From assembly GCA_016929465.1 (NCBI GenBank), contig JAFGIT010000161.1, positions 1 through 13,703 on the forward strand: a stretch of DNA of 13,703 nt. The letters are read 5' to 3'. The DNA is from Candidatus Coatesiibacteriota bacterium. Its GTDB lineage: Bacteria; B130-G9. Each line of letters begins with the position of its first letter. Positions within the stretch are counted from its first letter, which is position 1. Made by a program: the position numbers and the translations under genes. A model generated the notes under the pieces. The model searched no databases. It had not been told where the DNA came from and saw nothing but the letters and a program-made list of their open reading frames with translations. Shown here piece after piece: positions 7,882 to 13,703 of the stretch.

Positions 7882-8886
7882 CTACATGCGCCTTGAATAA
7901 GCATATACTCTATAGAACGGCTTATGCATATCGACCTCATTCAGGATTGCACCGAGAATTCGGCATCCGACGTTCTCCAGCATCTGAACGGCGACCCCGG
8001 TCTGCTGGCGAGAGGTGCGATCTGCCCTCACCACGATCAATGCATCCCCGAGTATTGTCCCGATCACCACAGCATCAGTCAGGCCAATAATGGGTGGTGC
8101 ATCGGCGAGAAGCACATCGAATTGCCCCGCCAAATCAGTCAACAGGTCTCGAACCGTTGAGGATGACAACAGCTCCGCCGGATTCGGCAGAAGCGGGCCG
8201 CTTGGGAGCAAATGCAGCCTATCGAACACAGTATGGCTAATTGCCATATTGGGCTCAATTCCGTCGAATACGATGCTGGATAGCCCAACAGAATTGTCGA
8301 TACCCAGAAAGCTATGAAGGACCGGATTTCTCAGGTCCATATCCACCAACAACGTCCTTTTTCCGGCATTCGCCATTGCGATGCCGAGATTCGTTGCAGT
8401 GGTGGATTTGCCCTCCTGCGGCGATGCGCTTGTCAAGAAGAGGCTGTTGATGCCGCCCTGATTCATGCGGACAAGCAGATTCGTTCGTAAGGTCCTGAAC
8501 GATTCGACGACGACATCATCGCTGGCAAAGAACTTGACACGCTCGAACATCTTCGCTTCATCGGCGCCCTTGGCAAGGCGCAATGAGTGCTTGCGTTTGG
8601 CGGACTCCAATAGAACAGTCTCTTCTGCCGAGAAGACACCTGTTCCCTCTCTTATGTCCAGCATACATCCGAGCTTCTCGAGCTCCTGTTTTGCTGATTG
8701 AGCTGAATCGAAGTTCATTCTGCGGAATGAGAATGGCGGATTATCAACTGCGACCTGAATGTCTTGTCGTGCGGCCCCCTTGCAGAACCTGGCCAGTTTC
8801 TCTATGATCGCATTCTTGTCGGCTTCAGGAGAGATGTTATTGACACATACCATGTAGTTATCGAGAGAAGTGGATTTCTTCATCAT
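7882..8886 (-). CDS. CpsD/CapB-type bacterial tyrosine kinase (BY-kinase) with an extra N-terminal domain
   Basis: A 334-residue cytoplasmic autokinase that partners the Wzz-like protein and tunes polymerisation or export. The kinase part shows the oligomerisation motif ExxRxxR (Glu128, Arg131, Arg134), Walker A SASPQEGKST (153-162), Walker A' TLLVDMDLRNP (178-188) and Walker B DVLLADAPP (257-265). The C-terminus has three closely spaced tyrosines (325, 328, 330) suited to autophosphorylation. Residues ~10-80 are not part of the usual kinase: a beta-alpha-alpha-beta-alpha-beta-like pattern ending in AKQELEKLGCMLDIRE resembles the ribosomal L7/L12 C-terminal domain, followed by a linker to ~120. 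The first ATG (8886) overlaps the Wzz stop by 4 bases, with GGAG 6 bases upstream; the second Met codon follows directly. Kinase and co-polymerase are split as in Firmicutes rather than fused as in Wzc. Confidence 0.92.
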   Translation of the reverse strand: MMKKSTSLDNYMVCVNNISPEADKNAIIEKLARFCKGAARQDIQVAVDNPPFSFRRMNFDSAQSAKQELEKLGCMLDIREGTGVFSAEETVLLESAKRKHSLRLAKGADEAKMFERVKFFASDDVVVESFRTLRTNLLVRMNQGGINSLFLTSASPQEGKSTTATNLGIAMANAGKRTLLVDMDLRNPVLHSFLGIDNSVGLSSIVFDGIEPNMAISHTVFDRLHLLPSGPLLPNPAELLSSSTVRDLLTDLAGQFDVLLADAPPIIGLTDAVVIGTILGDALIVVRADRTSRQQTGVAVQMLENVGCRILGAILNEVDMHKPFYRVYAYSRRM

Positions 8887-10304
8887 TTGTCTCTCCGCTG
8901 CTTTCTGTGACCGGATGATATATCGGCGAAGCCCAATATCGCTTCCGTGCCCGGCTCAAACCTGGGTATCATCCCGATGACCCACAACCCGAGATGCTTC
9001 TCGATATCCTCTGGAGTCTTATATGTCATCTCCAGGTAGTCAATTAAGAAAGCAAGTCCTACACCGATCATAAGGCCAATTATCGACGCGACCACGAGCT
9101 TGAGTGCCATTTTCTGAGCAACTGGCTTTGCGGGCACAACGGCCGGCTCGACTACGCTCATTCTTCGCCTGCTGACGCCGCTTTCGACCGCACTCTTCTT
9201 TCGCCGCTCTACTAGCAGGTCATATAGCTCCCGGGAAGATGTTACTTCTCTCTCGAGGATTGAATACTGAAGCTCCAAGGCGTTGAGCTTCTGCACATCT
9301 TCCTTGTATTCCGAAAGCGTCTTCTCGAGAGACTCCTCGCTAGCCATCAGACTCTGAACCTTAGTCCGCTGTGTATTGACAATGTCCTGCTCCAGGCTGG
9401 CTAGCTGAGAATTCAGTAGCCTTATCTTCTCCTTAAGCTCGACGATGACCGGATGCTTGGGCTTGAAAATGCCCTCTTTTTCTCCCAGCTCGGCCTTGAG
9501 CTCGTCAATCTGTGACTTCAGCGACGTAACCTCGGTGGAACCATAGCTTGCAAACGTGGGAACAGCCGCAACCGGCCCTTTCTTCAGGGCCTCCTCCAGC
9601 GCTTGGAGAGCGATTTCCGCGTTTATCCTCTCTAACCGAACCTGGAGATGGTTCCCTGAGGATGTATTTACTTTCAGCGCCAATTCCTGCTTGCGCTCGT
9701 CGAGACCGATGATCCCATTCTCGAGTTTGAAGTCCTGAAATTTCTTCTCTGCATTCTTGACCTTCTCGCGCATGTCAGAGAGCTGTTCCCCGAACCAATC
9801 AATCCAGGTATTAGCCTCATTCAGTTCACGTCTGCGGGTCTCTTCTATATATGTGCGGCTTACGGCATTTGCGATCTTGGCTGCCTCAGGTGCCGAAATT
9901 GACTCTGCAGCTATTGATACTAGAGTCGCACTCTTATTGAAGCTTATCCTGATTTGTGATCTCAATGATGCTATTCGCGCAATCCTCTCGTTCTCAGAAA
10001 TTGAGTCGAAGTATGGATCCGAAGTCCGAAGAACAGAACTCATCACTGGCCGGCTTTTCAGCAGAGCCTCCTCGACTTCCGGATCGACTGACTGCTTTGA
10101 ATATCCGGTCTCATCTATTATTGCCTGGCCCTGCTCGATCAAAATGGTCGAACTTGCCTCATAAACGGGTTCTTCTCTCAGAAGGACTATCAATGCAGGA
10201 ACAAATACGACTGCAAGCGCGATGAGGACTAGCCAGTATTTCTGACGTATAACGGCCAGATACTGCCTGAGATTGATCTCCTGAGTGTCATCTCGTTCGG
10301 TCAT
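8883..10304 (-). CDS. Wzz/GumC-type polysaccharide co-polymerase (chain-length determinant)
   Basis: A 473-residue inner-membrane protein that should oligomerise in the periplasm to control chain length and pass polymer towards the export channel. The N-terminal Wzz domain begins INLRQYLAVIRQKYW. TM1 spans ~23-43 and TM2 ~401-421. Between them lies a long coiled-coil-rich periplasmic region (about 165-200, 220-245, 265-345). The GNVR-type segment before TM2 reads SRELYDLLVERRKKS (357-371), followed by VVEPAVVPAKPV. After TM2 comes TPEDIEKHLGLWVIGMIPRFEP and a short basic tail instead of a fused kinase domain. The kinase is the next gene, overlapping by 4 bases. The ATG at 10304 has a strong GGAGG 4 bases upstream. 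It follows the export gene by 22 bp. Confidence 0.93.
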   Translation of the reverse strand: MTERDDTQEINLRQYLAVIRQKYWLVLIALAVVFVPALIVLLREEPVYEASSTILIEQGQAIIDETGYSKQSVDPEVEEALLKSRPVMSSVLRTSDPYFDSISENERIARIASLRSQIRISFNKSATLVSIAAESISAPEAAKIANAVSRTYIEETRRRELNEANTWIDWFGEQLSDMREKVKNAEKKFQDFKLENGIIGLDERKQELALKVNTSSGNHLQVRLERINAEIALQALEEALKKGPVAAVPTFASYGSTEVTSLKSQIDELKAELGEKEGIFKPKHPVIVELKEKIRLLNSQLASLEQDIVNTQRTKVQSLMASEESLEKTLSEYKEDVQKLNALELQYSILEREVTSSRELYDLLVERRKKSAVESGVSRRRMSVVEPAVVPAKPVAQKMALKLVVASIIGLMIGVGLAFLIDYLEMTYKTPEDIEKHLGLWVIGMIPRFEPGTEAILGFADISSGHRKQRRDK

Positions 10305-10326
10305 TATTCCTCCAGACGAGTTCTAT

Positions 10327-11322
10327 CTAAAATAGCGAGCGAGGGACATGGACGACATCGCCGGGCTGAAGCGGTATATCAGCGCTCTGGTCGCCGCCCT
10401 CTATGATTTCATTGATGTTGACCTTGAGAGTGATAACGCCGCCCTCTGTGGTTCTCTTGATCTGGACCCTTGATTTGGCGGCTTCCTCAGTGAAATTGCC
10501 AGCCTTCAAAATAGCCCTGAGCACGGTCAGCCCCTTGGTGTAGGGGACGATGCCCGGATTCTTTACTTCGCCAAATACGAGGACATTCCCGCGCTCCAAT
10601 CCGGAGAATTCGGCGGCCTGTTCACCCGACAGAACATATATTATGTCCCCAGTTAAGACGGGGACATTCAGGTCGCCCTTCGGATCACTCATCAGGTCCA
10701 GTAGGTTGACAGTATATTTCGCTGTTTCCGGGGCCTGCCCGATATCTGTTGCGGATTCGGGAAGGCGTATAAGGAATACGGTCTTATTGAAGCCGTTCGT
10801 GGGACCACCAGACCTGACTATAATGTCCTTAAGAGTCTCAGTCTCGGCCTGAAGATAGTAGGTCCCGGCTCCCACCATTTCGCCGACGATTGTTATCGGA
10901 TGACTCTTCCTGTTCTTCAGCGTCACGAAGACCTCGGGCGAGACCAAATAGTCCTTACCCAGGAGCATCTCCACCTCACGGGCAAAGCCGGAGATTGTCA
11001 ATCCAGATGCCCTGACCTCATTGACCATCGGCAACATCACCGTCCCCTGGGGAAGCACGGTGACGTCCACTGTCTGGCGATAGCCGCCTTTTCCGCTGAT
11101 TACGACAGTGAGCTCATCCTTGGGGCCGAGCTTGTAGGTCTTGTCAGAGGTGTCAGTATTTATCGGAGCTGCAACCATCACCGGTGGGGAGAATGTGGCG
11201 GATGGCGCGACAAATTCCTCCTCAGCTGGTTCGATTTCAGGGGGCCTGTGCTGGCAGCATATTGTGCATAAAAGAGCCAATAACCCCAAAAACACTGCGA
11301 TATATGCAGCTATCCTATCCAC
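10327..11322 (-). CDS. Outer-membrane polysaccharide export (OPX, Wza/GumB-family) protein with two SLBB domains
   Basis: A 331-residue periplasmic/outer-membrane export protein that receives the polymer from the Wzz-type protein. I place the start at a GTG at 11322: AGGAG lies 7 bases upstream, whereas an in-frame GTG at 11340 would put that site inside the gene. An N-terminal hydrophobic segment ends in CTICC (19-23). This suggests a signal peptide and perhaps a lipoprotein, but none of the cysteines has a canonical lipobox. Residues ~62-137 are the Poly_export domain (YKLGPKDELTV). Two SLBB domains follow at ~142-208 (IVGEMVGAGTYYL) and ~246-308 (VFGEVKNPGIVPY). The chain ends at VHVPRSLF soon after SLBB2, with no amphipathic membrane-spanning helix as in E. 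coli Wza. It therefore probably cannot cross the outer membrane alone, which fits the barrel gene just upstream. Confidence 0.92.
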   Translation of the reverse strand: MDRIAAYIAVFLGLLALLCTICCQHRPPEIEPAEEEFVAPSATFSPPVMVAAPINTDTSDKTYKLGPKDELTVVISGKGGYRQTVDVTVLPQGTVMLPMVNEVRASGLTISGFAREVEMLLGKDYLVSPEVFVTLKNRKSHPITIVGEMVGAGTYYLQAETETLKDIIVRSGGPTNGFNKTVFLIRLPESATDIGQAPETAKYTVNLLDLMSDPKGDLNVPVLTGDIIYVLSGEQAAEFSGLERGNVLVFGEVKNPGIVPYTKGLTVLRAILKAGNFTEEAAKSRVQIKRTTEGGVITLKVNINEIIEGGDQSADIPLQPGDVVHVPRSLF

Positions 11323-11329
11323 ATTGCTG

Positions 11330-11334
11330 CTCCT
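11330..11334 (-). promoter_or_regulatory. Ribosome binding site deciding the GTG start of the export gene
   Basis: AGGAG on the - strand, followed by a 7-base spacer CAGCAAT and then GTG at 11322. It supports that start over the GTG six codons upstream at 11340. Confidence 0.65.
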
Positions 11335-11364
11335 TTTCACTAAAGGTTCTGCCAGTCAGCGAGA

Positions 11365-12576
11365 TCATCTCGAAAGCTCATATTCGAAGCAGACAGAAGC
11401 ATGTACAAGTTCATTATCATACTCGTATGTTTGTATTGTCGAGTCAACTTTCGCAAAAGTATAGCCTGCTCTCAAAGAAAGCCACTTGAGAAACCTGTAG
11501 CCGGCCGTCGCGGACAAACGATACACATAATCACGGCGGTCGTTGCCTCTCTCATACCTTCTGCGCTGGACCCGCCCATCCAAAAAGGTCTCTACGCGGT
11601 CCAGGAAAATATGCCTTATTGATGTCCTAACGGTCGTTGTAAGATAATATTCACCGGCATACTCCTCACTCGACCAATATCCAGAGTCCGCCGCAAGAAG
11701 AGCGCGGGTGTTCCGACCCAAGTCCCTACTTATGCTCAACGAGCCAGTGAAACTTGACCGCTTGCAGTCTCTTGAATCATCCTCGAGATCATTTCTGTGC
11801 TTGAGCTCTGTGGTAACGAAGCCAGCCTCGGCCCGAACGACCGTGTCCAGTCCTCTGAGATCTCTATTCACATAGCCTCTTGCGGAATACTCAAACCTGT
11901 CATCGCTCGAATCGGATGTCTCGTAGTCGATTAGTCCCCAATCACCAATTATCCCAACCTGGGTCGAATGGCCAAGATTCGCCCCAACGCTCCCGAGCGC
12001 AAAATTCTCTTCTCTGTTACGGTATTCTTCCTCCTCTTTACGATGCCATTTTACCGATGTTCGATGGCCCAGCATAAAGACCAGCCTACGTCCCGGCCTG
12101 AATTCGAGCTTTTCCGAGGCACTGTTCTCAAAACGCCTTGAGTCAAGATACGGATTGTCAGACCACGACTGAGTGCCAACATCGGAATCGCTCAGACTAT
12201 CCTCCAAGAACAGAGATAGATTATCAGTGATATACAGCTCACCGCCAAACGCTCCGACATGCGTCCTATAGGAGGTGTGCTTGCGCCCTGAGACATAATA
12301 CGTACGATAGGACGGGGTGTAGAGTAGCCTGAAATCGCCGATTCCAGCAGTATAATCAAGCTCTATCTCCGGCGAGTATCTAGCGACATAGCCCTCATTT
12401 ACCGTGTAGTCAGCCTCTTCCTTCTCCTCGTCGCTCAAGAGAAGCGGATTGCGTTCGTATTCGCCCGTGACTTCGAGGCTCGTCCTCAGAGTAAATGCCC
12501 CTTTGGCCAAGATCGGAAGACCTAGCAAGAAAGATGCAAGTGAGAAGGCAGCAAGTATGTTGGATTTAAAACGCAT
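11365..12576 (-). CDS. Outer-membrane beta-barrel protein, BBP2-like, likely polysaccharide porin
   Basis: A 403-residue predicted outer-membrane barrel. The start is the ATG at 12576, with GGAG 5 bases upstream and a typical signal peptide following (MRFKSNILAAFSLASFLLGL, cleavage near LAKG-AF). The ORF stays open further upstream but that part looks non-coding. The mature protein is a series of alternating amphipathic strands with aromatic girdles and charged loops, such as DFRLLYTPSYRTYYVSG (81-97), LSLFLEDSLSD (~120-130), RHIFLDRVETFLDGRV (321-336) and LSLRAGYTFAKVDST. This pattern matches the putative beta-barrel porin 2 group found in exopolysaccharide loci. The last residues (CFEYELSR) do not end in Phe or Trp, as is tolerated in some BAM substrates. 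It lies 42 bp before the OPX gene, which lacks its own membrane span, so the two probably form one export channel. Family assignment rests on pattern and context, not on a search. Confidence 0.8.
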   Translation of the reverse strand: MRFKSNILAAFSLASFLLGLPILAKGAFTLRTSLEVTGEYERNPLLLSDEEKEEADYTVNEGYVARYSPEIELDYTAGIGDFRLLYTPSYRTYYVSGRKHTSYRTHVGAFGGELYITDNLSLFLEDSLSDSDVGTQSWSDNPYLDSRRFENSASEKLEFRPGRRLVFMLGHRTSVKWHRKEEEEYRNREENFALGSVGANLGHSTQVGIIGDWGLIDYETSDSSDDRFEYSARGYVNRDLRGLDTVVRAEAGFVTTELKHRNDLEDDSRDCKRSSFTGSLSISRDLGRNTRALLAADSGYWSSEEYAGEYYLTTTVRTSIRHIFLDRVETFLDGRVQRRRYERGNDRRDYVYRLSATAGYRFLKWLSLRAGYTFAKVDSTIQTYEYDNELVHASVCFEYELSR

Positions 12577-12823
12577 GATCACTCCATGTTGATCCGCCAA
12601 TTGTCTGCAAAATTCTCTCAGAAAGAGAACAGGCAATTGACTCGACAGCAGATAAATGGCGGCATCCCCGCCCGCCAACACAATATACGGTATCGTCTTT
12701 CATGGTTAGCTTCAAGCCAATTATCTGTTCAGAGGGTCGGATATACCTGTTCCGATGAGATGTATTTACGAGAATATAGCGGGTCATAGAGCTGCCGGAT
12801 AGTACTATTTCGCGCGGCGGAGA
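12577..12823. other. 247-bp leader gap upstream of the export operon, with repeats and a hairpin
   Basis: No credible gene lies in this gap; the open frames here lack an RBS and show no protein-like pattern. On the + strand, CTGTTCnGA occurs twice, at 12725-12733 and 12747-12755, exactly 22 bp apart (two helical turns). An inverted GAACAG copy lies at 12627-12632. A perfect 6-bp stem, TGGCGG (12657-12662) with CCGCCA (12672-12677) and a 9-base loop, could end the upstream regulator transcript or be a leader structure. I found no convincing sigma70 or sigma54 promoter on the - strand, although this is the natural place for the operon promoter. GGAG at 12582-12585 is the barrel gene's RBS. Confidence 0.5.
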
Positions 12824-13703
12824 TCAGATTTCCAGATCTGAGTTCTCTCGGTATTTCTCCCTGGTGCCCCGATGCCCAAATGAGAATGTGCGATACGAAA
12901 ACGCCCCACTGGAATCTGCATCAGCAGACTTTGATATGTGAATGCCACGTGCCTTGAGGGCCGCAATCAGTCGCTTGATCACATATTGCCCCGAATCGTT
13001 ATTGGTCTCCGGCAACATGATAAGGACCCATGGATGTCTATAGGCCACCAGGTCGGAATTCCTGAGATTGGGAGTGAAGATGCGCAAGATCATCTTCGCC
13101 AGCTCTGTGTCTTGAGTCAACCCAAACTCCGCCCTGGCCTGAGTAAGGTCGTTGAGATCTACCTTTATGAGCGTTAAAGCACGTAAATACCGAATGGCTC
13201 TATCGATCTCCTCCTTGACTCTGACCGCGAAATACGCGGCCGTTTTGCACCCGTACTCCTGGTCCTGAACCTGCGATGTCGGATCGGCTTCTTCCCAGAC
13301 TTTCTCCAGAAAGGCGCGAGCCTCTCGGACAGCGGAGTCCCAACTTGCGCCGGACGGTTCGGGGGCCTTTTCCACTACCGGCGGTTTCTCCCGCTTGGCG
13401 GCCATCTCCTCGCGCATCCTGAGGCCCACATCGATCAATGAGAGCAGCTCGCGATACGAATAGGGCTTCTTAAGAAGGCTGTCGAAGACATCTCCGGGGT
13501 ATTGCTCTCTTAGCGCATACGGGCTGCTGCCTGTGACGAGAATGGAGTATGTACCATGACCGAGGGCTTTTACCTTAGTGATGAGCTCGACGCCATTCAT
13601 TGCGGGCATCGAGAAGTCTGTGAGAAGAAGATCGCATCCCTCCTCCTCGATGAACTTGAGCGCCTGCCGCGGGGAAACGAAGGTCCTTATATCACACTCG
13701 GAC
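12824..13703 (-). CDS. Response regulator with degenerate GGDEF domain (5' end outside the window)
   Basis: 292 residues are visible; the N-terminus lies beyond the right edge, since the frame is open to 13702 and the receiver's first strand and acidic pair are missing. The receiver keeps phospho-acceptor Asp29 (LLLTDFSMP), Thr57 (ILVTGSS) and Lys79 (LKKPYS). A charged linker (~100-150) leads to a GGDEF-type fold from about residue 155: FAVRVKEEIDRAIRYLRALTLIKVDLNDL, then DLVAY and LIMLPET. At the signature position GGDEF is replaced by HPWVL (bases 13022-13036), so cyclase activity is very unlikely. Five residues before it, RNSD (bases 13052-13063) matches the RxxD c-di-GMP inhibitory site. 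The family precedent (PopA, CdgG, SgmT) is that such proteins are c-di-GMP receptors. It is upstream of the export genes on the same strand and may regulate them. There is no DNA-binding domain in the visible part. Confidence 0.85.
   Translation of the reverse strand, partial: SECDIRTFVSPRQALKFIEEEGCDLLLTDFSMPAMNGVELITKVKALGHGTYSILVTGSSPYALREQYPGDVFDSLLKKPYSYRELLSLIDVGLRMREEMAAKREKPPVVEKAPEPSGASWDSAVREARAFLEKVWEEADPTSQVQDQEYGCKTAAYFAVRVKEEIDRAIRYLRALTLIKVDLNDLTQARAEFGLTQDTELAKMILRIFTPNLRNSDLVAYRHPWVLIMLPETNNDSGQYVIKRLIAALKARGIHISKSADADSSGAFSYRTFSFGHRGTREKYRENSDLEI

Noticed and set aside
11250-11270. Lipobox at CTICC in the export protein and at LSLC in the propeller protein
   Set aside because: Neither has the small residue at -1 expected by signal peptidase II; lipoprotein status stays open for the export protein and is unlikely for the propeller protein.
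12657-12679. Sigma54-like GG...GC element on the - strand (TTGGCGGGCGGGGATGC)
   Set aside because: The GG and GC are separated by 11 bases, not the required 10, and the flanking bases do not match TGGCAC-N5-TTGC.
12577-12681. N-terminal extension of the barrel protein to 12681
   Set aside because: The extension would place the signal peptide internally; the ATG at 12576 has a GGAG site at 5 bases and begins directly with the signal sequence.
12566-12787. 73-residue open frame on the - strand in the leader gap
   Set aside because: It overlaps the barrel start in another frame, has no ribosome binding site and no protein-like pattern.
12824-12841. Perfect 6-bp inverted repeat TCAGAT-N6-ATCTGA at the regulator's stop codon
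   Set aside because: It is inside coding sequence, AT-rich, without a T-tract, and short enough to occur by chance.

Overview
The window looks like chromosomal DNA of a diderm (Gram-negative) bacterium of moderate G+C, probably an uncultivated or deep-branching lineage. The evidence is an outer-membrane polysaccharide export lipoprotein or periplasmic protein, a separate outer-membrane beta-barrel, ATG/GTG/TTG starts with clear Shine-Dalgarno sites, and a 14-blade secreted propeller protein of a kind common in Desulfobacterota, Myxococcota and candidate phyla. The sequence alone does not settle the phylum. I see no RNA genes, CRISPR arrays, transposases or phage genes.

Layout. Positions 1-312 are a mostly non-coding left edge with a perfect 9-bp dyad (221-245) just upstream of a good sigma70-type promoter (251-279). 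This drives a secreted two-propeller protein on the + strand (313-2511). Everything else is on the - strand and converges on that gene. Read in the direction of transcription (right to left), the order is: a partial response regulator with a degenerate GGDEF domain (13703-12824, running off the right edge); a 247-bp gap; an outer-membrane beta-barrel (12576-11365); a Wza-family (OPX) export protein (11322-10327); a Wzz-type co-polymerase (10304-8883); a bacterial tyrosine kinase (8886-7882); a stand-alone receiver protein (7819-7442); a membrane nucleotide-sugar 4,6-dehydratase (7380-5425); two GT2 glycosyltransferases (5379-4636 and 4639-3956); and a priming polyprenyl-phosphate sugar phosphotransferase (3928-2564). 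Gaps between the last nine genes are 62 bp or less and two junctions are 4-bp ATGA overlaps, so they form one operon.

How it works together. This is a Wzx/Wzy-type exopolysaccharide or capsule locus. The dehydratase makes a modified UDP-HexNAc. The phosphotransferase loads the first sugar on undecaprenyl phosphate and the GT2 enzymes extend it or make lipid-linked donors. The co-polymerase and tyrosine kinase set chain length. The OPX protein plus the separate barrel export the polymer. The flippase (Wzx) and polymerase (Wzy) are absent from the window and must lie elsewhere or beyond the right edge. The split OPX/barrel pair, stand-alone receiver and terminal PHPT enzyme recall the Myxococcus xanthus EPS locus.

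The most interesting points are the signalling parts. The first response regulator has lost the GGDEF catalytic signature but keeps a correctly spaced RxxD inhibitory site, so it may be a c-di-GMP receptor rather than a cyclase. The tyrosine kinase carries an N-terminal domain whose pattern resembles the C-terminal domain of ribosomal protein L7/L12. A CheY-like receiver without the usual aromatic switch residue is embedded in the operon.
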